Source: Streptomyces rapamycinicus NRRL 5491
GTDB lineage: Bacteria; Actinomycetota; Actinomycetes; Streptomycetales; Streptomycetaceae
Assembly: GCF_024298965.1 (NCBI RefSeq)
Contig: NZ_CP085193.1
Span: forward strand, 5,642,001-5,706,000
DNA length: 64,000 nucleotides
Direction: 5' to 3'
In this document: piece by piece, positions 8,064 to 15,512 of the stretch
Position numbering within the stretch: position 1 is the first letter of the stretch
How the letters are laid out: every line of letters begins with the position of its first letter
The notes under the pieces: model-generated
Database searches by the model: none
Told to the model about the DNA's origin: nothing
The model's input: the letters and a program-made list of their open reading frames with translations, nothing else
Made by a program: the position numbers and the translations under genes

Positions 8064-10151
8064 TCACAGGCTCGGCCGCGGCACCACTCCGCCCGCCACG
8101 GCCCGCTGGCGTGGCGCCGCGGTGCCCGTCCAGCAGGTGCCGCGGCGGGCCAGCAGGCGCCGCAGCCAGACTTCGGTGGAGACGAGCTCGGCCAAGCCGT
8201 CCAGGGGCAGCCGCTCCCCCTGTGCGGCGGCGCGCAGCGCCTTACGGACGACACGGGCCTCGATCAGGCCCGCGTCGGCCAGCAGCGGCGCGTCGAAGAG
8301 AGTCATCAGCTCGCCCGTCCAGGTACGCATGCCGGTCCGTACGGCGGCGGTGTGGGCGGCGTGGGAGGTGGCTCCCCAGCCGGGGGGAAGCTCCCGGATG
8401 CCCGCTCCGGCGAGGACCGAACGCAGCACCGCGGCGCGCGCCCCCGGTTGCACCCGAAGCGCTTCGGGGAGCGCGCGGCAGGCCCGTACGACCTGGTTGT
8501 CGAGGAAGGGCGCGTGCAGGCGCTGGCTGCGGATCTCGGCGGCCTGCTCGAAGACGCGGTGGTCCGCCGCGTAGCGGGCGAGGGCGGCGTCCGCGCGGCG
8601 CTCCCCGGGGCGGCGCAGCAGCACGGGGCGCACGGCCGCCTCCTCCAGCCGGACGGACACCTCGGCGAGCGTCTCCCCGGTGAGCCAGCGGGCGGCGGGC
8701 CCGGGGCGGCACCACGTCAGGGCGGCGAGTGAGGCGGATACGGCGCCGGGGCCGTGCAGCGCCTGTTCGTCGATGAAGTGGCGCTCCATAAGGCGCGCGG
8801 CGGCCTCCTGGACGCCGTCGCGGTAGGAGGTGCGGGCAAGTCGGCGGGCGGCACGGTAGACCGTGAAAGGCACGAAGAAGGACTGCGCGGAGGGGCCGTC
8901 GGCCTTGGCGAGCGCCGTCGCGGGGCGCAGCAGATGGCGTCTGCGGCGGTCGAGCAGCAGGTCCGCGAGGCGCGCGGGGTGGGCGTCGAGCGCCTGGCGG
9001 GCGCCGTGCCCGATGAAGTGGTCGGCGCTGCCCGCGGCGAGCCGGCGCCGGTGGCGTTCGGCGATGACGAGGGAGGGGCCGGGCTCGTCGGTGAGGGCGC
9101 CGGTGTCGAGGCCCGCGTACGGCAGGGCGTCCTCGCCCGCGGCGACGACCACATGGTGCAGCCGTGGATTGGCGGCGATGGCTCCGGCCCGTTCGAGTTC
9201 GGCCTCGCGGGTGCGGGCGCCGCCCGCCGTGGCGAGGTCGTTGAAGGTGACGGCCAGGAGCCGTTCGCCCGCCTCGGTGCCGTGCCCGAAGAGGGTGCCG
9301 GGCATTCCGGGGAGACCGGCGGCGAGCAGGGCGAGCGTGGCGGAGGCGCTGCCTCCGGACAGATCGGCGCCGATGCCGGGGGCCGGGGCGCCGCGGGCGG
9401 CCCGCCGCTCGGCGGGCCCCATGCCGGGCACCGGGCCGGGGTCGAGGTCTTCGGTCTCGGGGGCGTGGCGCGGGGCGGTGAGCCGGGCCCGTACGGCCTC
9501 CACGAGGGCGTCCCGGACCGCGTCCACGGCCTTGTCCTGGTCGAGTGGGGGCGCGGCGACGGCGAGGGACGCGGTGGGCTCGTAGCCGGTGATGTCGCGG
9601 GCGCCGTCGCGCAGGATCAGCGCATGGCCCGGGGGGACGCGTCTGACGCCCATATAGGGCGTGCCGTCGCCCATGGCCTCCGGGGAGTCGGGGCAGGCGA
9701 GCAGCGCGCCGAGGTGGCCGACGTCGAGTTGGGCCTCGATGAGGTCGGCGAGCGGGAGCGCGGCCGTGGCGTAGGCGGTGCCGCCGCCCCAGTCGGTGTG
9801 GAAGACGGGCCGGGCGCCGGCGAGGTCGCCGACGATGGTGACGCGGCGGCCGACCTGGGCCACGGCCGTGTAGCTGCCGGGCCAGGCGGTCAGATGGCGC
9901 AGCGCGCCGCCGCGGGCGGCGAAGAGTCCCACCCGCAGTTCCTCGTCGGAGGCGCCGCAGCAGCCGAAGACCGCGAGGCGGGTGAAGGGGTCGGTCTGGA
10001 CGACGCGTACTTCATCGGGGCGCCAGTCGCCGACCGCCCACAGCGGATCGGGCTCGGACCACAGGAGTTGGGCACCGACCGGCTGGATCGCACGGCCCTC
10101 CGAGGAGACCGGGCCGGATGCGGTACTGCTCCACCCCACCAACCACCGCAT
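8064..10151 (-). CDS. Asparagine-synthetase-like protein, albusnodin/ikarugamycin-type macrolactam cyclase family
   Basis: ATP-dependent amide-forming enzyme related to asparagine synthetase B, 695 residues. The N-terminal half is glutaminase-like but begins MRWLVGW and lacks the Cys-2 nucleophile, so glutamine hydrolysis is not expected. The C-terminal half carries a degenerate PP-loop, DLSGGSASATLAL, where the usual SGGxDS aspartate is Ala. Members annotated this way form the macrolactam in lasso peptides such as albusnodin. No leader peptidase, RRE protein or clear precursor lies beside it here. The ATG at 10151 follows GGAGG by 6 nt and is preferred over the GTG at 10163. Function is therefore open: a lone cyclase homologue rather than a proven lasso pathway. 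Confidence 0.8.
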   Translation of the reverse strand: MRWLVGWSSTASGPVSSEGRAIQPVGAQLLWSEPDPLWAVGDWRPDEVRVVQTDPFTRLAVFGCCGASDEELRVGLFAARGGALRHLTAWPGSYTAVAQVGRRVTIVGDLAGARPVFHTDWGGGTAYATAALPLADLIEAQLDVGHLGALLACPDSPEAMGDGTPYMGVRRVPPGHALILRDGARDITGYEPTASLAVAAPPLDQDKAVDAVRDALVEAVRARLTAPRHAPETEDLDPGPVPGMGPAERRAARGAPAPGIGADLSGGSASATLALLAAGLPGMPGTLFGHGTEAGERLLAVTFNDLATAGGARTREAELERAGAIAANPRLHHVVVAAGEDALPYAGLDTGALTDEPGPSLVIAERHRRRLAAGSADHFIGHGARQALDAHPARLADLLLDRRRRHLLRPATALAKADGPSAQSFFVPFTVYRAARRLARTSYRDGVQEAAARLMERHFIDEQALHGPGAVSASLAALTWCRPGPAARWLTGETLAEVSVRLEEAAVRPVLLRRPGERRADAALARYAADHRVFEQAAEIRSQRLHAPFLDNQVVRACRALPEALRVQPGARAAVLRSVLAGAGIRELPPGWGATSHAAHTAAVRTGMRTWTGELMTLFDAPLLADAGLIEARVVRKALRAAAQGERLPLDGLAELVSTEVWLRRLLARRGTCWTGTAAPRQRAVAGGVVPRPSL

Positions 10152-10202
10152 CGCCGCCTCCACAGGCTGTGGGCATCCAGGGCAACCAAGAAGTAGGTGC
10201 CA

Positions 10203-10250
10203 TCATGCACAGCATGTTGACGGTTTCGGCATCGAACCAGACAACAACAT
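10203..10250 (-). CDS. Candidate 15-residue leader peptide upstream of the cyclase homologue
   Basis: Very short frame, ATG at 10250, product MLLSGSMPKPSTCCA, ending 51 nt before the ATG of the cyclase homologue. CAGGAG lies 4 nt upstream of the ATG, which is a good ribosome site. It ends in two cysteines and has no lasso-type leader. It could be an upstream regulatory peptide or chance. Confidence is low because 15-codon frames with such a site do occur by chance. Confidence 0.25.
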   Translation of the reverse strand: MLLSGSMPKPSTCCA

Positions 10251-10657
10251 GGATCTCCTGGATGTCCTGTGACCACAGATGACCGCAGGAATCGCAGAGT
10301 TGATCCCGGGGGGTGGCGCCTCTCACAAAGGCATCCGTAAGGAGCCCGCCGAGGGAACCACCGCCGGTAGCGACCCACCGTTCCGCCATGGCCCATGCTG
10401 CCACGATTGGGGCGCACAAGAGCGCAAGGGCATCGATGAGTGTGCGGAGCAGCGCACAAAAGGCGCACGAAGGGGCGCACGGAAAGACCGCCGCCCGAGC
10501 GCCAATCCGCAGACCACACGGGGGCCTTACCGACCGGTGCCGCGACGGCCACCGCGCGCGGCGACATCCGCGGCATGTGCTAGGCAGCTCACCACTCCGG
10601 GGGAGAACTGGGCGGAATCCCTCCCGAATCCGGGCGCGATCTACGCGGAAGAGGGCT

Positions 10658-10696
10658 TCCCGCGTCGGGCCTCCCCCTCCCCGGCCCGACGCGGGA
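10658..10696. terminator. Strong GC-rich hairpin (14-bp stem)
   Basis: Perfect inverted repeat: tcccgcgtcgggcc at 10658-10671 pairs with ggcccgacgcggga at 10683-10696, leaving an 11-nt loop. There is no T-run, as is usual for Streptomyces. It lies inside a divergent intergenic region, where a terminator is not expected unless an unrecognised transcript ends here. Confidence 0.5.
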
Positions 10697-10804
10697 GCCC
10701 GGCCGTGAGGGTCGATATTCAGCCAAATTGCCGTGGCGCTCTCGTTGGTCTTGCGGACGACCTGTACGGACTCAACTTCCGCCTCTCGCGCCCCCGACAC
10801 GACA

Positions 10805-10833
10805 GTCCGGGAGGCGGCATTCGCCTCCCGGAC
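10805..10833. terminator. Strong GC-rich hairpin (12-bp stem, 5-nt loop)
   Basis: Perfect inverted repeat: gtccgggaggcg at 10805-10816 pairs with cgcctcccggac at 10822-10833 around the loop gcatt. It is terminator-like in shape. Together with the hairpin at 10658-10696 it brackets about 110 bp with no recognised gene. Confidence 0.5.
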
Positions 10834-11132
10834 CGTTCCGCCACCCGCGGGGAATGAGGCGGCGGCGTCCCCCAGCCCACTGGATCCAGTACAGCGGGCC
10901 GACCCACGCAGGACCCATCGAAACGTCCCCGCCGCGACTGAGACAGAGCGCACACCCGGGCGCACAGCCACACACACCGGGAGCACACGTCACGCCCCGC
11001 ACGCCCGTTCGTACAAGAATCTCGCCATCCGGGACACCACCTCTTAACGGTCGGGATGCGGCGAACTACGCTGGGTTTACGAATGCCCCGCGCTTATGCC
11101 GGGGCGGCCGTCGGTGCTGTCGAGGGGTGCGC

Positions 11133-12596
11133 ATGTCCAGGGAGCCACGCGGGCCGAACGAAAAGCTCGGCACCGTTCTCGCCCTCGCTGGGATCAGCAA
11201 TGCCGGGCTCGCGCGCAGAGTCAACGACCTCGGCGCCCAGCGTGGCCTGACGCTTCGCTACGACAAGACATCCGTCGCGCGCTGGGTGTCCAAGGGCATG
11301 GTGCCCCAAGGCGCCGCGCCACACCTCATTGCGGCTGCGATCGGGAGCAAACTCGGCCGCCCCGTCCCCCTGCACGAAATCGGCCTGGCCGATGCCGACC
11401 CGGCCCCCGAGGTCGGGCTTGCCTTCCCGCGCGACATCGGCCAGGCCGTCCGCTCCGCGACCGAGCTCTACCGGCTGGATCTCGCGGGTCGGCGCGGTGG
11501 CGTCGGCATCTGGCAGAGCCTGGCCGGATCTTTCTCAGTAAGCGCGTACGCCACCCCTGCCTCGCGCTGGCTCATATCCCCCGCCGACAGTTCGGTGGCC
11601 CGCGAACCCAAGGACGCCGAGGACGGAACCACCGCCGCGAGCACCACGGGCGCGGCGGCGCCGGACGCCATACCGCCGCAGCGCGTCGGCCACAGTGACG
11701 TCACCAAGCTGCGCGAGGCCGCCGAGGACGCGCGCCGCTGGGACTCCAAGTACGGCGGCGGCGACTGGCGTTCCTCCATGGTCCCCGAGTGCCTCCGGGT
11801 GGACGCGGCGCCCCTGCTGCTCGGCTCGTACAGCGACGAGGTCGGCCGCTCCCTCTTCGGCGCCACCGCCGAACTGACCAGGCTCGCCGGGTGGATGGCC
11901 TTCGACACCGGCCAGCAGGAGGCCGCACAGCGGTACTACATCCAGGCGCTGCGCCTCGCCCGCGCCGCGGCCGACGTCCCCCTGGGCGGCTATGTGCTGG
12001 CGTCGATGAGCCTCCAGGCCACCTACCGGGGCTTCGCCGACGAGGGCGTGGACCTGGCCCAGGCCGCCCTGGAGCGCAACCGCGGCCTGGCCACCGCACG
12101 CACCATGAGCTTCTTCCGGCTCGTGGAGGCGCGCGCCCAGGCCAAGTCCGGGGACGGACCCGCCTGCGGGGCGGCCCTGAAGTCCGCCGAGGGCTGGCTG
12201 GAGCGCTCGCGGGCGGGCGACCCCGATCCGTCCTGGCTCGACTTCTACAGCCATGAGCGGTTCGCGGCCGACGCCGCCGAGTGCTATCGCGATCTCCGGC
12301 TGCCGCGCCAGGTGCGGCGCTTCACCGAGCAGGCGCTGGCCCGGCCGACGGAGGAGTTCGTACGGTCGCACGGGCTGCGGCTCGTGGTGTCCGCCGTCGC
12401 CGAACTGGAGTCCGGCAATCTGGACGCGGCCTGTGCGGCGGGCGCCCGCGCCGTGGAGGTCGCCAACCGGATCTCGTCCGCGCGCACCACTGAGTATGTG
12501 CGCGACCTGATGCGGCGCCTCGAGGCGTACCGCGACGAGCCGCGCGTCGCCGAGCTGCGCGAACAGGCCCGGCCGCTGCTGGTGACCCCGGCGTGA
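11133..12596 (+). CDS. NsdA-like regulator with N-terminal helix-turn-helix and TPR-like helices
   Basis: Probable developmental or metabolic regulator, 487 residues, of the Streptomyces family that includes NsdA-type proteins. The N-terminal 75 residues form a helix-turn-helix-like domain ([35 protein letters not shown]). Residues 210-480 are TPR-like helical repeats ([36 protein letters not shown]). The ATG at 11133 has GAGGGG about 6 nt upstream; longer in-frame starts exist but lack a site. After the TGA stop at 12594-12596 the same frame stays open for 69 more codons through five 21-bp repeats (see repeat at 12600-12704), which suggests a lost C-terminal extension. Targets cannot be read from sequence. 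Confidence 0.75.
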   Translation: MSREPRGPNEKLGTVLALAGISNAGLARRVNDLGAQRGLTLRYDKTSVARWVSKGMVPQGAAPHLIAAAIGSKLGRPVPLHEIGLADADPAPEVGLAFPRDIGQAVRSATELYRLDLAGRRGGVGIWQSLAGSFSVSAYATPASRWLISPADSSVAREPKDAEDGTTAASTTGAAAPDAIPPQRVGHSDVTKLREAAEDARRWDSKYGGGDWRSSMVPECLRVDAAPLLLGSYSDEVGRSLFGATAELTRLAGWMAFDTGQQEAAQRYYIQALRLARAAADVPLGGYVLASMSLQATYRGFADEGVDLAQAALERNRGLATARTMSFFRLVEARAQAKSGDGPACGAALKSAEGWLERSRAGDPDPSWLDFYSHERFAADAAECYRDLRLPRQVRRFTEQALARPTEEFVRSHGLRLVVSAVAELESGNLDAACAAGARAVEVANRISSARTTEYVRDLMRRLEAYRDEPRVAELREQARPLLVTPA

Positions 12597-12599
12597 GCG

Positions 12600-12704
12600 G
12601 CATGGGATCGCATGCGCGCGGCATGGGAGCGGGCGCACGCGGCAAGGGATCGCATGCACGCGAAATGGGATCGGATGCGCGCGGTACGGGATCGGATGCG
12701 AGCG
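12600..12704. repeat. Five tandem 21-bp repeats after the NsdA-like gene
   Basis: Units at 12600, 12621, 12642, 12663 and 12684, each exactly 21 bp, share gggatcg-atgc-cgcg as a core. The 21-bp period keeps the reading frame. In the frame of the preceding gene it encodes a heptad-like series (WDRMRAA, WERAHAA, RDRMHAK, WDRMRAV, RDRMRAT). A second frame starting at the ATG at 12602 gives a 39-residue MGSHARG-type repeat peptide. No ribosome site supports either frame as a separate gene. Confidence 0.8.
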
Positions 12705-12944
12705 ACCGCGATGAGTGGTGAACGACCGGGGATGAGCAGCGACGCGAAAGCAGCCCGGAATAAGCAATTCAGAGCCGAGTCGCCCGGAATGGCCGATTCG
12801 GCATGAATCGATCCACATGACCGGTGGACCTAGCCCGGGCCCTAGTCCTCACATGGGTTTCGGGCCCTTGTCAGTGGCGCAGGTCATGATAGGGATCGAC
12901 GGTCGGGCGACTGGACGGTGTGGCGCGTGGGGAGGTGACATGGC

Positions 12945-14159
12945 GTGACGGCGTTGGACTGCGACGTGCTGGTGATCGGGGGCGGGATCGTCGGCATGTC
13001 GACGGCGTATGCGATCACGCGCGCCGCGCCCGGCACCCGCGTGACCGTGCTCGAGAAGGAAGCGGGCCCGGCCCGCCACCAGACCGGGCGGAACAGCGGC
13101 GTGATCCACAGCGGTATCTACTACCGGCCGGGATCGCTCAAGGCGCGGTTCGCGGTGCGCGGCGCCGCGGAGATGGTGAAGTTCTGCGCCGAGCACGGCA
13201 TCCCGCACGAGGTCACCGGCAAGCTCATCGTCGCCACGGAGCGCTCCGAGCTGCCGAGGCTCCACGGCCTCGTCCAGCGCGGCAGGGAGAACGGCATTCC
13301 GGTGCGCGAGCTGGGCCCCGCTCAGATCGCGGAGTACGAACCATGGGTGCGCGGCCTCGCCGCGATCCATGTCGGTACGACGGGCGTCTGCGACTTCGGC
13401 GCGGTGGCCGCCCGGCTGGCCCGGCTGGCCCAGGACGCGGGCGCCTCGGTGCGGTACGGGGCGCAGGTGCGCACCATAGGCCGGCGCCCCTCCGCGGTCG
13501 CGGTGCGCACGGCGGACGGCACGGTGCTGCGCGCGCGGGCCCTGGTCAATTGCGCGGGGCTGCACTGCGACCGCGTCGCCCGGCTGGCGGGCGACGACCC
13601 AGGCATGCGGATCGTGCCCTTCCGCGGTGAGTACTACGAGCTGGTGCCCTCCCGCGCCTCGCTGGTGAACGGTCTGGTGTACCCGGTGCCCGACCCGGCG
13701 TTCCCGTTCCTCGGCGTCCATCTGACCCGCGGCATCGACGGCGGCGTCCACATCGGGCCCAACGCGGTGCCGGCCCTCGCCCGCGAGGGGTACGCCTGGC
13801 ATACGGTGCGCCCGCAGGAGCTGGCCGGCACGCTGGCGTTCCCGGGCTCCTGGCGGATCGCCCGCCGCCACTGGCGGTACGGGGCGGGTGAGCTGCGGCG
13901 TTCCCTGTCCAAGCGCGCCTTCACCGACGCCGTGCGCCGGCTGCTGCCGGATGTGACGGCCGACGATCTGATAGCGGCCCCGGCGGGCGTGCGCGCACAG
14001 GCGGTGCTGCCGGACGGCACGCTCGTGGACGACTTCCTCATCTCGCAGTCGCCCCGGATCGTCCATGTGCTCAACGCCCCGTCGCCCGCGGCCACGGCCT
14101 CCCTGCCGATCGGCCGCGAGGTCGCCCGGCGAGTGCTGGAGACCCTGCGGACGGGGTGA
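12945..14159 (+). CDS. lhgO: L-2-hydroxyglutarate oxidase
   Basis: FAD-dependent oxidase/dehydrogenase that converts L-2-hydroxyglutarate to 2-oxoglutarate, a metabolite-repair step. Length is 404 residues, normal for LhgO. N-terminal dinucleotide fold VLVIGGGIVGMSTA (about residues 7-20) and the LhgO signature HQTGRNSGVIHSGIYY (about 46-61). Later blocks are EYYELVPSR, PDPAFPFLGVHLTR and IHIGPNA-like HIGPNAVPALAREGY. The GTG at 12945 follows GGAGGTGA by 6 nt. It is followed by a 475-bp repetitive spacer and then trmB, so it is probably monocistronic. Confidence 0.9.
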   Translation: MTALDCDVLVIGGGIVGMSTAYAITRAAPGTRVTVLEKEAGPARHQTGRNSGVIHSGIYYRPGSLKARFAVRGAAEMVKFCAEHGIPHEVTGKLIVATERSELPRLHGLVQRGRENGIPVRELGPAQIAEYEPWVRGLAAIHVGTTGVCDFGAVAARLARLAQDAGASVRYGAQVRTIGRRPSAVAVRTADGTVLRARALVNCAGLHCDRVARLAGDDPGMRIVPFRGEYYELVPSRASLVNGLVYPVPDPAFPFLGVHLTRGIDGGVHIGPNAVPALAREGYAWHTVRPQELAGTLAFPGSWRIARRHWRYGAGELRRSLSKRAFTDAVRRLLPDVTADDLIAAPAGVRAQAVLPDGTLVDDFLISQSPRIVHVLNAPSPAATASLPIGREVARRVLETLRTG

Positions 14160-14634
14160 CGGGGCGGGTGGGGTTGAGGGGGTAGGGGCCGGTCCCCATC
14201 CGGCCGGGGCCACCGCCGCCGTACGGCCGGGGGCCGTTGCCGGGTACGGGCCGGGTCCTGCGGGCCTGCGCCTGTACGGGCCGGGGACCGCCACCGTACG
14301 GACCAGGGACCGCCACCGTAAGGGCCGGGCCGCACCGCCGAGGCACAGGGCCGAACCCAACCGCCGCCGTACGGCCGAGCCGAACCGCCGAGGCACGGGC
14401 CGGGACCCGCCACGGCCGTACGGGCCGAGCCCAACCGCCACCGTACGGTGGAGCCGAACCCCGCCGCCGTACGGCCGAACCCAGCGGCACCGTACGGCCG
14501 AGCCCAACCGCCGAGGCCCGGGCAGCACCCGGCCACCCACCCCCACCGGGTCGGGCACGGCAGACCCTCCCCGCCCACGCCCACGCCCACGCCCACGCCC
14601 ACGCCCACGCCCACGCCCGTAGAATCGAAGCACT
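14160..14634. other. GC-rich repetitive intergenic spacer with a hexanucleotide array
   Basis: Spacer of 475 bp between lhgO and trmB. About 14200-14530 is a patchwork of short imperfect repeats around gccgtacggccgagc and ccaaccgcc. It ends in seven perfect copies of cccacg at 14574-14615 (42 bp), directly before the trmB -10 box. The high GC content keeps frames open on both strands, but none shows a protein family. No gene is supported here. Confidence 0.7.
14574..14615. repeat. Hexanucleotide microsatellite (cccacg) x 7
   Basis: Seven uninterrupted 6-bp units end 4 bp before the TAGAAT -10 box of trmB (14620-14625), so the array covers the position where a -35 element would be. Changes in copy number would alter the sequence at -35. 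Whether copy number varies between strains cannot be told from one sequence. Confidence 0.9.
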
Positions 14635-14635
14635 G
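14616..14635 (+). promoter_or_regulatory. Leaderless promoter of trmB
   Basis: TAGAAT at 14620-14625 is a good -10 hexamer. Transcription would begin 7-10 nt downstream, at or next to the GTG start codon at 14635, which has no ribosome site. Together these point to a leaderless mRNA. Confidence 0.65.
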
Positions 14636-15450
14636 TGTCCGAGAAGCCCACCGCCCCCGATTCCCACATGGAGCGCGGCCTGCCCGCCCCCCGTGACCGC
14701 AGCGAGCCGATGTTCCCCGGCGGCCCCGCGGCCGACCCGGCGGGCTCGCACCACGAGCGCCGCATCCGCTCCTTCCGCCCCCGCCGCGGCCGGGTGACCC
14801 CGGGCCAGGGCGAGGCGCTGCGCCGTCTGTGGCCGCAGTGGGGCCTGGACATCGACGGGCTGAGCCGTATCGACCTCGGTGAGTTGTTCGCCACAGAGGC
14901 GGGCCCGCGCCCGGACCTCCCCGTCGTCCTGGAGATCGGCTTCGGCATGGGGGAGGCCACCGCGCAAATGGCCGCCGCCGACCCCGGCACGGGCATCCTC
15001 GCCGCCGATGTCCACACCCCCGGCCAGGGCAATCTGCTCGCGCTCGCGGAGCGGAACGGCCTGGACAACGTCCGGGTCGCCAACGGCGACGCGATCATCC
15101 TCCTCCGCGAGATGCTGCCCCCCGCCTCGCTCTCCGGGCTGCGGGTCTTCTTCCCCGACCCCTGGCCCAAGAAGCGGCACCACAAGCGCCGCCTCATCCA
15201 GCCCGAGTTCATCGAGCTCGCCGCCACCCGGCTGAAGTCCGGTGCGCCGCTCCACTGCGCGACCGACTGGGAGCCGTACGCGGAGCAGATGCTGGAGGTC
15301 CTCGCCGCGAGCCCCGCCTTCGACAACTCCCAGGCCGACGGCGGCTACACCCCGCGCCCGGACTTCCGGCCGCTCACCAAGTTCGAGGGCCAGGGGCTGG
15401 ACAAGGGGCACCTCGTCCACGACCTGGTCTTCCGCCGCAACGACACATAA
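14635..15450 (+). CDS. trmB: tRNA (guanine-N7-)-methyltransferase
   Basis: SAM-dependent enzyme that makes m7G46 in the variable loop of tRNAs. Length is 271 residues, including an extended N-terminus of about 60 residues (SEKPTAPDSHMERGLPAP) common in Streptomyces. The SAM site LEIGFGMGEATAQMA is near residue 100. The TrmB signature RVFFPDPWPKKRHHKRRL is near 170-187, followed by ATDWEPYAEQMLE. The GTG at 14635 has no ribosome site and lies just after a -10 box, so translation is probably leaderless. Confidence 0.95.
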   Translation: MSEKPTAPDSHMERGLPAPRDRSEPMFPGGPAADPAGSHHERRIRSFRPRRGRVTPGQGEALRRLWPQWGLDIDGLSRIDLGELFATEAGPRPDLPVVLEIGFGMGEATAQMAAADPGTGILAADVHTPGQGNLLALAERNGLDNVRVANGDAIILLREMLPPASLSGLRVFFPDPWPKKRHHKRRLIQPEFIELAATRLKSGAPLHCATDWEPYAEQMLEVLAASPAFDNSQADGGYTPRPDFRPLTKFEGQGLDKGHLVHDLVFRRNDT

Positions 15451-15512
15451 CGACCGCAAGGGGATGGGCATAACCCCTGAGTCCCCCTCCCCCTTTCGTT
15501 AGGGTCGGTTGA

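Larger units (their letters stand above)
10152..11132. other. Long divergent intergenic region with two strong hairpins
   Basis: About 980 bp between the cyclase homologue (leftward) and the NsdA-like gene (rightward). It contains a 15-codon candidate reading frame (10203-10250, minus) and two strong inverted repeats described separately. Several frames stay open because of the high GC content, but none has a convincing start and family. I see no gene here that I can support. Confidence 0.5.

Noticed and set aside
8754..10196. Plus-strand frame across the cyclase homologue
   Set aside because: Low-complexity Gly/Ala/Glu product opposite a gene with clear motifs; a shadow.
10012..10986. Possible lasso-peptide precursor upstream of the cyclase homologue
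   Set aside because: The only longer frames here are out of frame with, or overlap, the cyclase start; none shows a leader plus a core with Gly-1 and Asp/Glu at 7-9 next to a ribosome site.
12602..12721. Small gene for a 39-residue repeat peptide (MGSHARG type)
   Set aside because: It has no ribosome site and is explained by the 21-bp repeats, which are recorded as repeats.
14160..14634. Repetitive spacer considered as a CRISPR array or small gene
   Set aside because: Repeats are short, imperfect and without constant spacers; no cas genes; the open frames are repeat-driven.
12849..15326. Long minus-strand frame (825 codons) across lhgO, the repetitive spacer and trmB
   Set aside because: Runs through two well-supported genes and a repeat region; the product is low complexity with WAWAWA-type repeats from the hexamer array.
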